DNA of 5,423 bases from Melioribacter roseus (GTDB lineage Bacteria; Bacteroidota; Ignavibacteria; Ignavibacteriales; Melioribacteraceae): NCBI GenBank assembly GCA_020724325.1, contig DYHC01000024.1:7599-13021 (forward strand). Direction: 5' to 3'. This document shows positions 5,237-5,423 of the stretch, one piece after another (position 1 is the stretch's first letter; the number at the start of each line of letters is the position of its first letter). Position numbers and translations under genes: made by a program. Below the pieces are notes generated by a model. It saw nothing but the letters and a program-made list of their open reading frames with translations. It was not told the origin of the DNA and made no database searches.

Positions 5237-5423
5237 TCAGATTCTCTTAATTGCCATTATGGTTAAATCGTCGTTATGCGGAAAACCATTTAGAAAGCTA
5301 CTTTGCTCAATCAACAATTTATCAATAAAACTTTTAGGGGATAAGTTCTTGTTTTCACCCGCAAATTTTTCAAGACGTTCGGTTCCAAACATTTCATCTT
5401 TCATTGAAGCCTCGGTTAAACCA
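5237..5423 (-). CDS. C-terminal end of a SpoIIE/RsbU-type PP2C serine phosphatase (partial)
   Basis: Only the last 61 residues lie in the window; the start is beyond the right edge. They begin with GLTEA, the end of the YTDGLTEA metal-site motif whose Asp falls just outside, followed by FGTERLEKFAGENK, the usual FG.ERL helix, and end with HNDDLTIMAIKRI, the terminal DD-(I/L)T-(hydrophobic) strand whose aspartate helps bind Mg/Mn. This order and spacing is typical of the SpoIIE domain, which dephosphorylates anti-sigma-factor antagonists (STAS proteins) in partner-switching control. It ends six residues after the last motif, so no further domain follows. Which sensor domains precede it cannot be seen. 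It is followed by the YiiD-like gene after 58 bp, probably with a separate promoter. Confidence 0.88.
   Translation of the reverse strand, partial: GLTEASMKDEMFGTERLEKFAGENKNLSPKSFIDKLLIEQSSFLNGFPHNDDLTIMAIKRI

Overview
The window is AT-rich bacterial chromosome with every recognisable gene on the minus strand. Most genes lack a clear Shine-Dalgarno sequence, one candidate promoter has a Bacteroidota-type -7 element (TAnnTTTG), and the exported protein ends in a beta-barrel. These points suggest a member of the Bacteroidota/Ignavibacteria/Chlorobi group. That is inference from style and gene families; no taxonomic marker gene is present.

In the direction of transcription (right to left) the layout is as follows. 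(1) 5237-5423 is the C-terminal end of a SpoIIE/RsbU-type PP2C serine phosphatase, cut by the window edge. (2) 4681-5178 is a small hotdog-fold protein of the YiiD C-terminal type, a putative thioesterase, with its own candidate promoter. (3) 4289-4680 is a 392-bp non-coding gap with a good intrinsic terminator facing the minus strand, a second perfect hairpin and an operator-like inverted repeat. (4) 2216-4288 is a ClC-family anion channel/transporter carrying a CBS pair and a C-terminal TrkA-C/RCK-C domain. It is followed after 17 bp by (5) 1710-2198, a DinB-superfamily putative metal-dependent protein, probably in the same transcript. (6) 1600-1709 is a short regulatory gap with a weak terminator-like hairpin, a -10-like box, a 22-bp near-perfect palindrome and a strong Shine-Dalgarno sequence. 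It precedes (7) 304-1599, an exported protein with an N-terminal CxxC module and a C-terminal outer-membrane beta-barrel. (8) 1-303 is non-coding and filled with nested repeats: a 34-nt-arm inverted repeat, an internal direct duplication and GC-rich 23-bp tandem units.

The genes do not form one obvious pathway. The ClC and DinB genes look co-transcribed; the others look like separate units. No complete novel system (defence island, CRISPR, toxin-antitoxin or mobile element with a transposase) is visible. The points most worth a second look are the non-canonical ion-pathway residues of the ClC protein, the uncharacterised CxxC/beta-barrel protein with a possible operator in front of it, the composite repeat at the left end, and the structured non-coding gap upstream of the ClC gene.
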